Positions 16,875 through 24,676 of a DNA stretch of 64,000 nucleotides are shown piece by piece. The DNA lies in assembly GCA_017533785.1 (NCBI GenBank), contig JAFWII010000009.1:22175-86174 (forward strand), read 5' to 3'. The DNA comes from Erysipelotrichaceae bacterium. Lineage in GTDB: Bacteria; Bacillota_I; Bacilli_A; Erysipelotrichales; Erysipelotrichaceae. Made by a program: the position numbers and the translations under genes. Positions within the stretch are counted from its first letter, which is position 1. Each line of letters begins with the position of its first letter. The notes beneath the pieces were generated by a model. That model was not told the DNA's origin. It searched no databases and saw only the letters and a list, made by a program, of their open reading frames with translations.

Positions 16875-17822
16875 ATGAGCGAGATCAAAAAGATCCCGGT
16901 GATCCTGGACGGTGATCCGGGTCATGACGACGCGATCGCCTGGGTCCTGGCGGCCGCCGATCCGCGTCTTGATATCAAAGCGATCACGACTGTGGCAGGC
17001 AACCAGACGATGGCGAAAGTCACCTATAACGCCCAGCGCATCGCGTCTTTGCTGAAGCTGGATGTCGACGTCGCTGCCGGCAGGGAAGTCCCGCTGATCA
17101 GCGAACTGATGGTCGCTCCGCAGTACCATGGCGAGAGCGGTCTCGACGGTCCCGGACTGCCGGAGCCTGACCGTGAACTCAGCCCGCTTTCCGCTGTCGA
17201 AATGATGGCGAAGGTGCTGCGTGAATCTGAAGAAAAAGTCATCATCATCGCGACCGGTCCGCAGACCAATGTCGCGACCCTGCTGCTGGCGCATCCGGAA
17301 CTGAAGGAAAAGATCGCCCTGATCTCCACGATGGGCGGGGGACTGCGCAACGGCAACTGGACGAGTTCCGCGGAATTCAACATCCTCGTCGATCCGGAGG
17401 CTGCCTATATCGAATACCATGCCGGCGTGCCGCTGATGATGTGCGGACTGGATGTCACCGAGAAGGCGATGATCTTCCCGGAGGAATGGGAAAAGATCCG
17501 CGCGCTAGGCAACCCGGTCGCCAAAACCGTTGCCGAATGGCTCGACTTCTTCTTTATCCATCTGAAACAGCTGGGCTGGGAGGGGGCTACGCTCCACGAT
17601 CCCTGTTCGGTGCTGGCGATCACGCATCCCGAGATCTTTAAGATCATCGATGTCTATGTCGAGATCGAGCTGGGCGGCGAATACACCCGCGGTGCGACGA
17701 TCGCGGACTGGAATCACCGTTCCGGTCACGAACCAAACTGCAAAGCCGTCGTCGATATCGACAGAGAGAAATTCGTGGAGCTGCTGGTAGAAATGATCGG
17801 CAGATTCGGAGGTGAACGGTAA
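16875..17822 (+). CDS. Nucleoside hydrolase (first of a tandem pair)
   Basis: Inosine-uridine-preferring nucleoside hydrolase fold, 315 residues. The calcium-binding DGDPGHDD motif (12-19) is intact and the later TGPQTNVATLL segment is typical. It should cleave ribonucleosides to base plus ribose. Shine-Dalgarno GGAGAG precedes the ATG. It overlaps the next hydrolase gene by one base (TAATG). Its position behind the importer suggests it acts on imported nucleosides in the cytosol; base preference is not evident. Confidence 0.9.
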   Translation: MSEIKKIPVILDGDPGHDDAIAWVLAAADPRLDIKAITTVAGNQTMAKVTYNAQRIASLLKLDVDVAAGREVPLISELMVAPQYHGESGLDGPGLPEPDRELSPLSAVEMMAKVLRESEEKVIIIATGPQTNVATLLLAHPELKEKIALISTMGGGLRNGNWTSSAEFNILVDPEAAYIEYHAGVPLMMCGLDVTEKAMIFPEEWEKIRALGNPVAKTVAEWLDFFFIHLKQLGWEGATLHDPCSVLAITHPEIFKIIDVYVEIELGGEYTRGATIADWNHRSGHEPNCKAVVDIDREKFVELLVEMIGRFGGER

Positions 17823-18760
17823 TGAAAAAGATACCTGTATGGATCGACTGCGACACCGGCGTCGATGATTCGATGGCGCTGATGAGCGCGCTTCGTCTGG
17901 AAGAGCTCGAAGTCGTCGGCATCTCCGCGGTCGCCGGAAATGTCAGTCTGGAAAACACCTTCAGAAATACGCGCAACGTCGTTGCCCTGGCGGGAAGCGA
18001 TGTAAAAGTCTATCCGGGCGCAGACCGCCCCTGGATCAAGCCCTATGTCGACGCGTCCTTCTTCCATGGTAAGGACGGTCTCGGCGGTGTCATCCTGAAG
18101 GAATCCGAAGCTCCGATCGAAACGGAACATGCCTGGGACGCGCTCTACCGCGCTGCGAAAGAATATAACGGCGAAATGAAGGTCGTTGCGGTCGGTCCGC
18201 TGACCAACATCGCGACTGCCGTCGCCAAGTATCCGGATCTTCCGGAATACGTCTCCGAGATCTGCATCATGGGCGGTGCCGTCATCGGCGGCAACACCAC
18301 GCCCTGGTCAGAATTCAACATCGAATGCGATCCGCATGCGGCGCAGGCGGTCTTCAAATCCGGCATCCATGTCGTGATGTTCGGCCTGGACGTCACCATG
18401 AAGGCGTATCTGACAGGGGAGGAGATCGCGGAACTGGCTTCTTACGGCAACGAGGCGGTCCGCCTGATCGAAATAGCTAACCGGATCGGCCTGGACTTCA
18501 ACGAGAGCATCGGCCGCGGACGGATCGTCCACATGCACGATTCCTGTCCGGTCCTCTATCTGGCGCATCCGGAACTCTTCTCCGGAAAAAGAGCCAACGT
18601 TCACGTCGAGACCAGAGGCTTCAGTTCCAACGGCAAGACCGTGACCGATCTCTATTCGCTGTTTGACACCAAGAGCAGCGCTACGAATTCCACCGTCATG
18701 CTGGAGATCGACCGTGAAAAGGTCATTGACATCATGCGGGAGATCTTTAAAAAGTATTGA
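17822..18760 (+). CDS. Nucleoside hydrolase (second of a tandem pair)
   Basis: 312 residues, the same fold as the preceding gene but clearly diverged from it. The metal motif is DCDTGVDD (9-16), and VGPLTNIATAVAKYP is the counterpart of the ribose-binding loop. Two divergent paralogues in tandem suggest different base or sugar specificities, for example purine versus pyrimidine ribosides. Last gene of the importer operon, followed by a bidirectional terminator. Confidence 0.9.
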   Translation: MKKIPVWIDCDTGVDDSMALMSALRLEELEVVGISAVAGNVSLENTFRNTRNVVALAGSDVKVYPGADRPWIKPYVDASFFHGKDGLGGVILKESEAPIETEHAWDALYRAAKEYNGEMKVVAVGPLTNIATAVAKYPDLPEYVSEICIMGGAVIGGNTTPWSEFNIECDPHAAQAVFKSGIHVVMFGLDVTMKAYLTGEEIAELASYGNEAVRLIEIANRIGLDFNESIGRGRIVHMHDSCPVLYLAHPELFSGKRANVHVETRGFSSNGKTVTDLYSLFDTKSSATNSTVMLEIDREKVIDIMREIFKKY

Positions 18761-18764
18761 AGAA

Positions 18765-18792
18765 AAAAGACAGTGAGCAGTCACTGTCTTTT
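18765..18792. terminator. Bidirectional terminator between converging genes
   Basis: Perfect 12-bp stem AAAAGACAGTGA/TCACTGTCTTTT with a GCAG loop; A- and T-tracts serve both the hydrolase operon and tmcAL. Confidence 0.85.
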
Positions 18793-18794
18793 GC

Positions 18795-19892
18795 TTATTC
18801 TGTGATTATCGGACCCTGCAGCTCCCGTTTGAGGAGCTCTTTCCGTTTCTCTTCCGGGAACAGGGAAGCGTAGAGACGCGCGCCGCGCTCCTCGAAAAGC
18901 TTGTAGCTCGGCGGGATCTCCTTGAAGGTGGTGATGACCTTTCCCGGACCTTCGTAGTCCTTCAGGAAACTGCGGCCTTTGCCGTTGAAACCCAGCACCC
19001 GCAGATATCCCGGCGGGGAGAGTGCATCGACTTCCTCCTTTTTGTTTCCGAGGGCGATCTGCATCAGCGTCCGCTGGATCCGTCCGCGGGTATAGCGCTT
19101 GGAGACCGAGGCACGCAGGAAATCCTCATAGTGCTCATATTTCTCGGCGTTGTCCTTCAGCATCTTCTCGATGCCTTCCCGGACCAGGAAGATCCGCTCG
19201 AGATCGCTACGTTCGCTCATGATCAGGAAGCGGCGCAGATAGGGCCACAGATCTTCATTTGAAACAGGCGAGCTGATCTCCATCGGGGTGGCGTTCTGAT
19301 ATTCCTGACCGCTCAAAACAGCTTTACGGATCGCTCTGGCGCTGCAGATCTCATCGATCATCTCGTCGTTGGCGTTGTCATTCCGCTTGATTGTAATCGG
19401 CTGCACGTCGCTGCCGATCAGGGCACGCAGGTAACAGATCCCCAGCCGGTCGTTGGGATAGACACTGTCGGATAACAGGCCGTAAGCTTTGGGATAGCTT
19501 TCGCCTTTGCGCATCCGCTCTTTCAGGTAGTTGACATTGACCGGAAGGGAGGCGATCTTCTGCAGTTCCTCGAGGTTGGCTGTCTCCGAGCCGAAGGCGA
19601 TATTGTCGACGCCGAGCAGTTTTAAAAGGTGCACGCTGTTCTCACCGAAGACGGTCGCGCTCTGCAGCGTGACGATCAGCGGAAGCTCGATCACGAGGTC
19701 GACGCCATGGGCAAGCGCGCATTCCGTACGCTGCCATTTGTCGGTGATCGCGAATTCGCCGCGCTGGACGTAATTGCCTGACATGACCGCGATCAGACAG
19801 TCGCAGCCGCTCTGTTTCCGGCTCTCACTGATATGGATCATATGCCCGTTATGGAAGGGATTGTACTCGACGACGATACCGCAGGTTTTCAT
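18795..19892 (-). CDS. tmcAL: tRNA(Met) cytidine acetate ligase (TmcAL, YlbM family)
   Basis: 365-residue enzyme that uses ATP and acetate to make N4-acetylcytidine at the wobble base of elongator tRNA-Met. The N-terminus GIVVEYNPFHNGHM carries the nucleotidyltransferase-like HxGH site, and MSGNYVQRGEFAI is diagnostic. The ATG at 19892 was chosen because homologues begin with this VEYNPFHNGH block; there is no Shine-Dalgarno and a promoter -10 lies 7 bases upstream, so the message is predicted to be leaderless. Divergent from the DUF177-rpmF operon. Confidence 0.9.
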   Translation of the reverse strand: MKTCGIVVEYNPFHNGHMIHISESRKQSGCDCLIAVMSGNYVQRGEFAITDKWQRTECALAHGVDLVIELPLIVTLQSATVFGENSVHLLKLLGVDNIAFGSETANLEELQKIASLPVNVNYLKERMRKGESYPKAYGLLSDSVYPNDRLGICYLRALIGSDVQPITIKRNDNANDEMIDEICSARAIRKAVLSGQEYQNATPMEISSPVSNEDLWPYLRRFLIMSERSDLERIFLVREGIEKMLKDNAEKYEHYEDFLRASVSKRYTRGRIQRTLMQIALGNKKEEVDALSPPGYLRVLGFNGKGRSFLKDYEGPGKVITTFKEIPPSYKLFEERGARLYASLFPEEKRKELLKRELQGPIITE

Positions 19893-19944
19893 ATTAAATA
19901 TTGTAATTGACAAACGACAAAACTGTAAACTACAATAGTTGGGC
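19893..19944. promoter_or_regulatory. Overlapping divergent promoters, both predicted leaderless
   Basis: Plus strand: TTGACA (19907-19912), 18-base spacer, TACAAT (19931-19936), +1 near 19943, ATG at 19945. Minus strand: TTTACA (19929-19924), 18-base spacer, TACAAT (19905-19900), +1 near 19893, ATG at 19892. The two promoters interleave in about 38 bases, so they cannot both be occupied by polymerase. Neither start has a Shine-Dalgarno. Confidence 0.75.
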
Positions 19945-20442
19945 ATGGAAAAGACGATAAGTGCTGCAGAGCTGGTTCAAACCAACGGAATGGACATCCC
20001 TTATGACATCGATTATAAGGCTTTTGAGAATAACCCGTTCCTGCGTGCGGTCAAGGATGTGAAGTCCGATATCCACATCTACTACGACCTGACGGACAAG
20101 CTGACTGCGGACGTCGCGATCGACGGAACGCTTGTCTGCCCCTGCGCTTTGACCCTGGAGGATACCGATGTGCCTTTCTCGATCGACGAGCAGATCCACC
20201 TTTCCTTTAAGGATGAGGATGACGTCTACTATGTCGAAGACGAACTCGATCTCGAGGATTTCGTGATGAGTTTCATCTTCCCGATCGTTCCGATAAAGGT
20301 TGTCAAAAATGAAGAAATAGAGTATCCTAGAGGGGATGGCTGGAGAGTCATGACAGAAGCGGAATTCGAAGAATCCCGCAAACAACGAATAGATCCCAGA
20401 CTCAGTAAATTGTTGGATCTAGTAGGCGAAGAGGAGGAATAG
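19945..20442 (+). CDS. DUF177 (YceD) family protein
   Basis: 165-residue acidic protein of the DUF177/YceD family, almost always encoded just before rpmF; proposed roles are in 23S rRNA or ribosome assembly. The [11 protein letters not shown] segment corresponds to the conserved cysteine region of the family, and the C-terminus ends in an acidic tail. The ATG at 19945 is favoured over an in-frame TTG two codons upstream because the -10 box ends at 19936. rpmF starts 3 bases after the stop, so the two form an operon. Confidence 0.85.
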   Translation: MEKTISAAELVQTNGMDIPYDIDYKAFENNPFLRAVKDVKSDIHIYYDLTDKLTADVAIDGTLVCPCALTLEDTDVPFSIDEQIHLSFKDEDDVYYVEDELDLEDFVMSFIFPIVPIKVVKNEEIEYPRGDGWRVMTEAEFEESRKQRIDPRLSKLLDLVGEEEE

Positions 20443-20444
20443 AA

Positions 20445-20594
20445 ATGGCAGTACAACAGAGAAGAAACTCAAAGACCCGTACCGCAAAGCGTAGAACCCA
20501 TTATAAGCTGATGGCTCCGACATTGGTCAAATGCCCTGGCTGCGGAGAACTCAAACTGGCTCATCGCGCTTGCCCGAACTGCGGTCATAAGTAA
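20445..20594 (+). CDS. rpmF: 50S ribosomal protein L32
   Basis: 49-residue L32 in the zinc-binding (C+) form, with CPGCGE and CPNCGHK. The basic N-terminus [17 protein letters not shown] is typical. It starts two bases after the DUF177 stop, with GAGGAGG (20430-20436) as Shine-Dalgarno. Two terminators follow. Use of the zinc-dependent paralogue implies that, if a zinc-free copy exists elsewhere, it would be the one induced by zinc limitation. Confidence 0.95.
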   Translation: MAVQQRRNSKTRTAKRRTHYKLMAPTLVKCPGCGELKLAHRACPNCGHK

Positions 20595-20608
20595 GCTGAA
20601 AAGAATGT

Positions 20609-20635
20609 AGAAATCGAAAGATTTCTTTTCTTTTC
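20609..20635 (+). terminator. Terminator after rpmF
   Basis: AGAAATC-GAAA-GATTTCT stem followed by TTTCTTTTCC. Confidence 0.75.
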
Positions 20636-20665
20636 CCCATCCGGGGGAACGATCACAAAAAATAC

Positions 20666-20695
20666 AAAAAAACGTGCAGAAATTGCACGTTTTTT
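20666..20695. terminator. Second terminator upstream of mraZ
   Basis: ACGTGCA-GAAAT-TGCACGT stem framed by A- and T-tracts; usable on either strand and insulating mraZ from rpmF. Confidence 0.8.
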
Positions 20696-20696
20696 A

Positions 20697-20725
20697 TTTA
20701 CTTCAGACGTAAAAAAATGCATAAT
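20697..20725 (+). promoter_or_regulatory. mraZ promoter
   Basis: TTTACT (20697-20702), 17-base spacer, CATAAT (20720-20725) preceded by TG one base away. +1 is expected near 20732, directly before the MraZ boxes. Confidence 0.55.
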
Positions 20726-20734
20726 GGTGTTAAC

Positions 20735-20761
20735 AAGTGGTTGAAAGTGGGGGAAAGTGGG
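20735..20761 (+). promoter_or_regulatory. MraZ operator: three AAGTGG boxes at 10-bp spacing
   Basis: AAGTGG occurs at 20735-20740, 20745-20750 and 20755-20760, so one lies on each turn of the helix, ending one base before the mraZ ATG. MraZ is known to bind such repeats and autoregulate the division cluster. GTGGGGG within the boxes also acts as the Shine-Dalgarno, so repressor and ribosome sites coincide. Confidence 0.85.
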
Positions 20762-21199
20762 ATGTTCATCGGTGAATACTCACATACGCTGGACGCAAAA
20801 GGGCGCATCATCATTCCCAGCAAGTTCCGGGAAGAGCTGCATGCTTCTTTTATTCTCACGCGCGGTCTGGACGGCTGCCTCACGATCTACTCGCTTGAGC
20901 AATGGCAGAAACTGCTCACGGAACTGGAGAAGCTCCCCAGCACCAAAAGAGCCGCCAGACAGTATATCCACATGCTGACGGCGAAGGCCTGCGAATGCAC
21001 GCCGGACAAAATGGGGCGCATCATCATTCCGAACTATCTTGCAGAACCGGTGCACATCACCAAGGAATGTGCGATCATCGGCGTCAACGATCATATCGAG
21101 ATCTGGGATAAGGATACCTGGACGAGATACTTCGAGGAAGCCAGTGACAGCTTTGAGGAAGTAGCCGAAAACCTCAGCGATCTTTTGAAAAATGAATAG
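20762..21199 (+). CDS. mraZ: Transcriptional regulator MraZ
   Basis: 145-residue AbrB-like DNA-binding protein that autoregulates the division and cell-wall operon. It has two repeats, each with the family pattern around DAKGRIIIPSKF and DKMGRIIIPNYL. The ATG at 20762 was chosen because family members begin MFxGEYSH and because the operator boxes end immediately before it; an upstream in-frame ATG at 20717 precedes the promoter start. It overlaps rsmH by 8 bases. Confidence 0.93.
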   Translation: MFIGEYSHTLDAKGRIIIPSKFREELHASFILTRGLDGCLTIYSLEQWQKLLTELEKLPSTKRAARQYIHMLTAKACECTPDKMGRIIIPNYLAEPVHITKECAIIGVNDHIEIWDKDTWTRYFEEASDSFEEVAENLSDLLKNE

Positions 21200-22100
21200 C
21201 CATTACAGTGTCATGAAGGAAGAAGCGATCGATCTTCTGGAAATCAACAAGGACGGCATCTATGTGGACGGGACACTGGGAAGAGGCGGCCACAGCAGCG
21301 AGATCATAAAGCGGCTGGACCGCGGCCATCTGTACGCCTTCGATCTCGACGCGGAAGCGATCGAGATCTGCAGACAGACGATGGACAGTGAAAAATGCAC
21401 ATTCATTCACGCAAATTATGCTGAAATGAAGAACTTCGTCCCGCAGGCGGATGGAATCCTGCTCGATCTGGGCGTTTCCTCGCCACAATTCGATAATGCG
21501 GAACGCGGATTCTCTTACAGATATGATGCCTCCCTTGATATGAGGATGGATCAGACCGCCGAAAAGACAGCCGCCAAGCTCGTCAATGAGGCGGATGAAG
21601 CCGAACTGCTGCGGATCTTCCGCAACTACGGTGAAGTCCCATTCGCATCCAGGATCGTCAGCAATATCCTCAAACGCCGGGCAGAGAAACCGATCGAAAC
21701 GACCTTCGAACTGGTCGACGTCATCAAGATGTCGCTTCCGCCGAAGGAACTCGCAAAGAAGGGGCATCCGGCCAAGCAGTGCTTTCAGGCGCTGCGGATC
21801 GCCGTCAATGATGAGCTAACCTCGCTGGAGACCTTCCTGAACGATCTTCCGGATCTGCTGAAGATCAACGGCGTCGCTGTAGTGATCACCTTCCATTCCC
21901 TGGAAGACAGACTCGTTAAAAACCGTTTTAAAGAACTCTCTACCGTCCGAGTCGACAAGCGCATCGCTTTACGACCCGAAGAAATACCGCAACCGAATTA
22001 CATCCTCCCCGAACACAAAGTTCGGCCGAGTGCCAAAGAATTAGACGAGAATCACCGTTCGCACAGCGCGATTCTCCGAGTAATCAAAAGAGTGGGGTAA
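21192..22100 (+). CDS. rsmH: 16S rRNA m4C1402 methyltransferase RsmH
   Basis: SAM-dependent N4-methyltransferase acting on C1402 of 16S rRNA, 302 residues. Visible motifs are HYSVMKEEA at the start, the SAM-binding DGTLGRGGHS, GILLDLGVSSPQ, and the late HSLEDR and HRSHSAILR regions. It overlaps the end of mraZ, and ftsL starts 5 bases downstream. A standard member of the division cluster. Confidence 0.94.
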   Translation: MNSHYSVMKEEAIDLLEINKDGIYVDGTLGRGGHSSEIIKRLDRGHLYAFDLDAEAIEICRQTMDSEKCTFIHANYAEMKNFVPQADGILLDLGVSSPQFDNAERGFSYRYDASLDMRMDQTAEKTAAKLVNEADEAELLRIFRNYGEVPFASRIVSNILKRRAEKPIETTFELVDVIKMSLPPKELAKKGHPAKQCFQALRIAVNDELTSLETFLNDLPDLLKINGVAVVITFHSLEDRLVKNRFKELSTVRVDKRIALRPEEIPQPNYILPEHKVRPSAKELDENHRSHSAILRVIKRVG

Positions 22101-22105
22101 AAGTT

Positions 22106-22405
22106 ATGGCAAGAATCGTTAAAACACAGAAAAGAAGAATCCATTTCGAAGGTTTCGCATTTATCATGTTCGCGACCGCGGTGATCCTGACGATCTTTTC
22201 CAATCTTTTCCTGCGCAGTTCCAATGCATCGCTGATGATCCAGATCCAGGATATGAACCGCCAATGTGATATCCTGCGCACGGACAACCAGCGTCTGACG
22301 ATCGAGATCCAGTCTCTGCAGAATCGCGACCGTATTTTTACTATCGCTGAAAATGCCGGTCTGACCCAGATCAACGACAACATCATCAGCGTAAACGGAG
22401 ACTAA
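22106..22405 (+). CDS. ftsL: Cell division protein FtsL-like
   Basis: 99-residue bitopic membrane protein: a basic N-terminus, one transmembrane segment at about 16-37, then an extracytoplasmic coiled-coil-like stretch rich in Q, N and L. Sequence conservation in FtsL/DivIC proteins is weak, so the call rests mainly on topology, size and the position between rsmH and the PBP gene. Confidence 0.8.
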   Translation: MARIVKTQKRRIHFEGFAFIMFATAVILTIFSNLFLRSSNASLMIQIQDMNRQCDILRTDNQRLTIEIQSLQNRDRIFTIAENAGLTQINDNIISVNGD

Positions 22406-22406
22406 T

Positions 22407-24653
22407 ATGAGAAAACGCAACGGAATGCTGCGTTTTGTCTATCTTTTCGCGTTGATACTCACCATAGCGGTGGTCATCAACGTTTTTTTGGTAGCGGTCG
22501 GAAAGATCCATATCCGTTCCATGACGCGCTTAGATCCCTATGTCAATTCCGTCTCGATGATCCGCGAGACGCTTTATGGTGAACGCGGATACGTTTACGA
22601 CAGCGACGGCCAGGTCGTTGCCCAGAACGTCAAGACGTACGATATCATCTGTTACCTGTCGAAAGACCGTATCAGTTCCAAGAACGAGCCGGCCTATGTC
22701 GACGATCCGCTCTATACCTCCCAGGTCCTCGCTCAGATCCTGAACGGCGACCAGACGGAGATCTTTTCGCTTCTCACCAGCAACCCGAACCTGTACCAGA
22801 CCGAGTTGGGAACGATCGGCCGCAACCTTTCCCAGGAGACCGTCGACCGCATCCTGGCGGATAAGAATCTGCACGGCATCGGTTTTAAAGAATCGACCAA
22901 GCGTGTCTATCCGCTTGGCCAGAATTTCTCCCCGTATCTGATCGGCTTTGCGAGATCGGATGAGAACGGCAAGCTCGTCGGCAAAATGGGACTTGAGATC
23001 TATCTGGATGAAGAACTCGCCGGCGAGAACGGTATGCACATCTACCAGGCGGACAAGAACGGCTACATCCTGCCGGGCATGTACGAAGAGACGATCCCAG
23101 CCAAGAACGGCGCATCCGTCTATCTGACCCTGAACAGTTCCGTCAACGAAGCGCTGCAGACCGCCTTCAACGGCATGGCAGAGATCAACGGCGCCGTAGA
23201 AGCGTGGGGCGCAGTCATGGATATCCATACCGGCAAACTGCTCGGCTATGGACAGTATCCGTCCTTCGATCCCAACCTCGGCGATATCGAAGACTACAAC
23301 AACTACGGCAGCCAGTGGACTTACGAGCCCGGTTCCGTTCTGAAATCCATCATTTATTCCGCTGCGATCGATACCGGTGTATATGACGGCCACGCCTATT
23401 TCGATTCCTCACCATTCTGCTACTACGCCAACGGAACCGAACCGTACCGTTCCTATGGCAGCAGCTACGGCTGTATCTACAACGCGAACCACAAGTCATG
23501 GGGTTCGATCGAACTGGACTACGGTCTGATCTATTCCGCCAACGTCGCGACTTCGACGCTGCTGACGGATTATGTCGGCTCCCGGACCTTCGAGGAATAC
23601 CTGAATGCGTTCGGTTTCTTCAAACCCGTCGACACTGACGGTATTCCGGAAAATCCCGGCAAAAAGAATTTCTACTATCCGAGTGAAAAACTGGCGCTGA
23701 CATACGGTCAGGGCTCCAGTGTCAATATGCTGCAGCTGCTGCAGGCCTATTCCGCGATCTTCGGCAACGGTGAGATGGTCAAACCGTATTTCATCGACCG
23801 TGTCGTCGACGAGAACGGGGAAGTCATCTACCGCGGCGAGCGCACTGTTGTCGGCAGACCGATCAAGGAATCGACCGCCAAACAGATGCAGGAACTGCTC
23901 GCGAGAGTCGTAACCGATGAAGGCGGCACCGCCAAGTGGTATGGCATCGACGAGGTCAACATCATGGCCAAGACCGGTTCCGGTGAGATCGCCTGGGAAG
24001 GCAGTTACGGCAGCGAATACGCGATCATCTCCGTCATGCAGGCATTCCCGGCGGAAGACCCGCAGATCATGATCTATTTCGCCTATATCGCGCCGTACGA
24101 CTACCAGATCCATACCCGTTCCGCGCCGATCCAGGAACTGACAAAGAAAGTCTATATCTTAACGACGAACCAGCGCCGCGAGCATAAAGAAGGGTACTAC
24201 ACCGCCGAAAAGACCGAAATGCAGGATCTTACCGGCATGACTCCGGACAACGCCCAGGCGATCGTCGAAGACAGCGGCGCCGTTCCGTATCTCATCGGCA
24301 CCGGCACCAAGATCATCGATCAGTGGCCGAAACCCGGTGACGATCTTTACGGCGGCGAGAAGGTCTTCCTGCTGACCCGCACGAATGAATTCACCGTTGA
24401 GGACTTTACCGGCTGGACCAGAAAAGAGATCGTCAACTACTGGCAGCTCAGCGGACTGCCGATCACGATCGACGGCTATGGTGTCGTCGTTTCCCAGAGT
24501 GTCGAACCGGGCACTGTCGTGAACAGCAAGCAGCCGATCACGGTCGTTCTCCAGGACATCCATACCGAAAAACCGGCTCCTGCAGAGGATGAGGAGTACG
24601 CTGAGGAATATGACTATTCGGAAGACGAAGAATATTGGGATGACGAAGAGTAA
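22407..24653 (+). CDS. Class B penicillin-binding protein with two PASTA domains (division transpeptidase)
   Basis: 748-residue septal D,D-transpeptidase of the PBP2B/PBP2X kind. An N-terminal membrane anchor (about 9-31) is followed by a dimerisation domain and a transpeptidase domain with SVLK (serine 310, lysine 313), SAN (377-379) and KTG (522-524). Two PASTA domains span about 598-715 and bind peptidoglycan in relatives. The extreme C-terminus (about 719-748) is unusually acidic, nearly all D, E and Y. The start codon follows the ftsL stop by one base, with GGAGA upstream. Confidence 0.9.
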   Translation: MRKRNGMLRFVYLFALILTIAVVINVFLVAVGKIHIRSMTRLDPYVNSVSMIRETLYGERGYVYDSDGQVVAQNVKTYDIICYLSKDRISSKNEPAYVDDPLYTSQVLAQILNGDQTEIFSLLTSNPNLYQTELGTIGRNLSQETVDRILADKNLHGIGFKESTKRVYPLGQNFSPYLIGFARSDENGKLVGKMGLEIYLDEELAGENGMHIYQADKNGYILPGMYEETIPAKNGASVYLTLNSSVNEALQTAFNGMAEINGAVEAWGAVMDIHTGKLLGYGQYPSFDPNLGDIEDYNNYGSQWTYEPGSVLKSIIYSAAIDTGVYDGHAYFDSSPFCYYANGTEPYRSYGSSYGCIYNANHKSWGSIELDYGLIYSANVATSTLLTDYVGSRTFEEYLNAFGFFKPVDTDGIPENPGKKNFYYPSEKLALTYGQGSSVNMLQLLQAYSAIFGNGEMVKPYFIDRVVDENGEVIYRGERTVVGRPIKESTAKQMQELLARVVTDEGGTAKWYGIDEVNIMAKTGSGEIAWEGSYGSEYAIISVMQAFPAEDPQIMIYFAYIAPYDYQIHTRSAPIQELTKKVYILTTNQRREHKEGYYTAEKTEMQDLTGMTPDNAQAIVEDSGAVPYLIGTGTKIIDQWPKPGDDLYGGEKVFLLTRTNEFTVEDFTGWTRKEIVNYWQLSGLPITIDGYGVVVSQSVEPGTVVNSKQPITVVLQDIHTEKPAPAEDEEYAEEYDYSEDEEYWDDEE

Positions 24654-24676
24654 GATTTGGAGTAATATAGATTGGT

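Noticed and set aside
20717..20761. Upstream in-frame ATG for mraZ
   Set aside because: It precedes the predicted transcription start and the operator boxes; MraZ proteins begin at MFIGEYSH.
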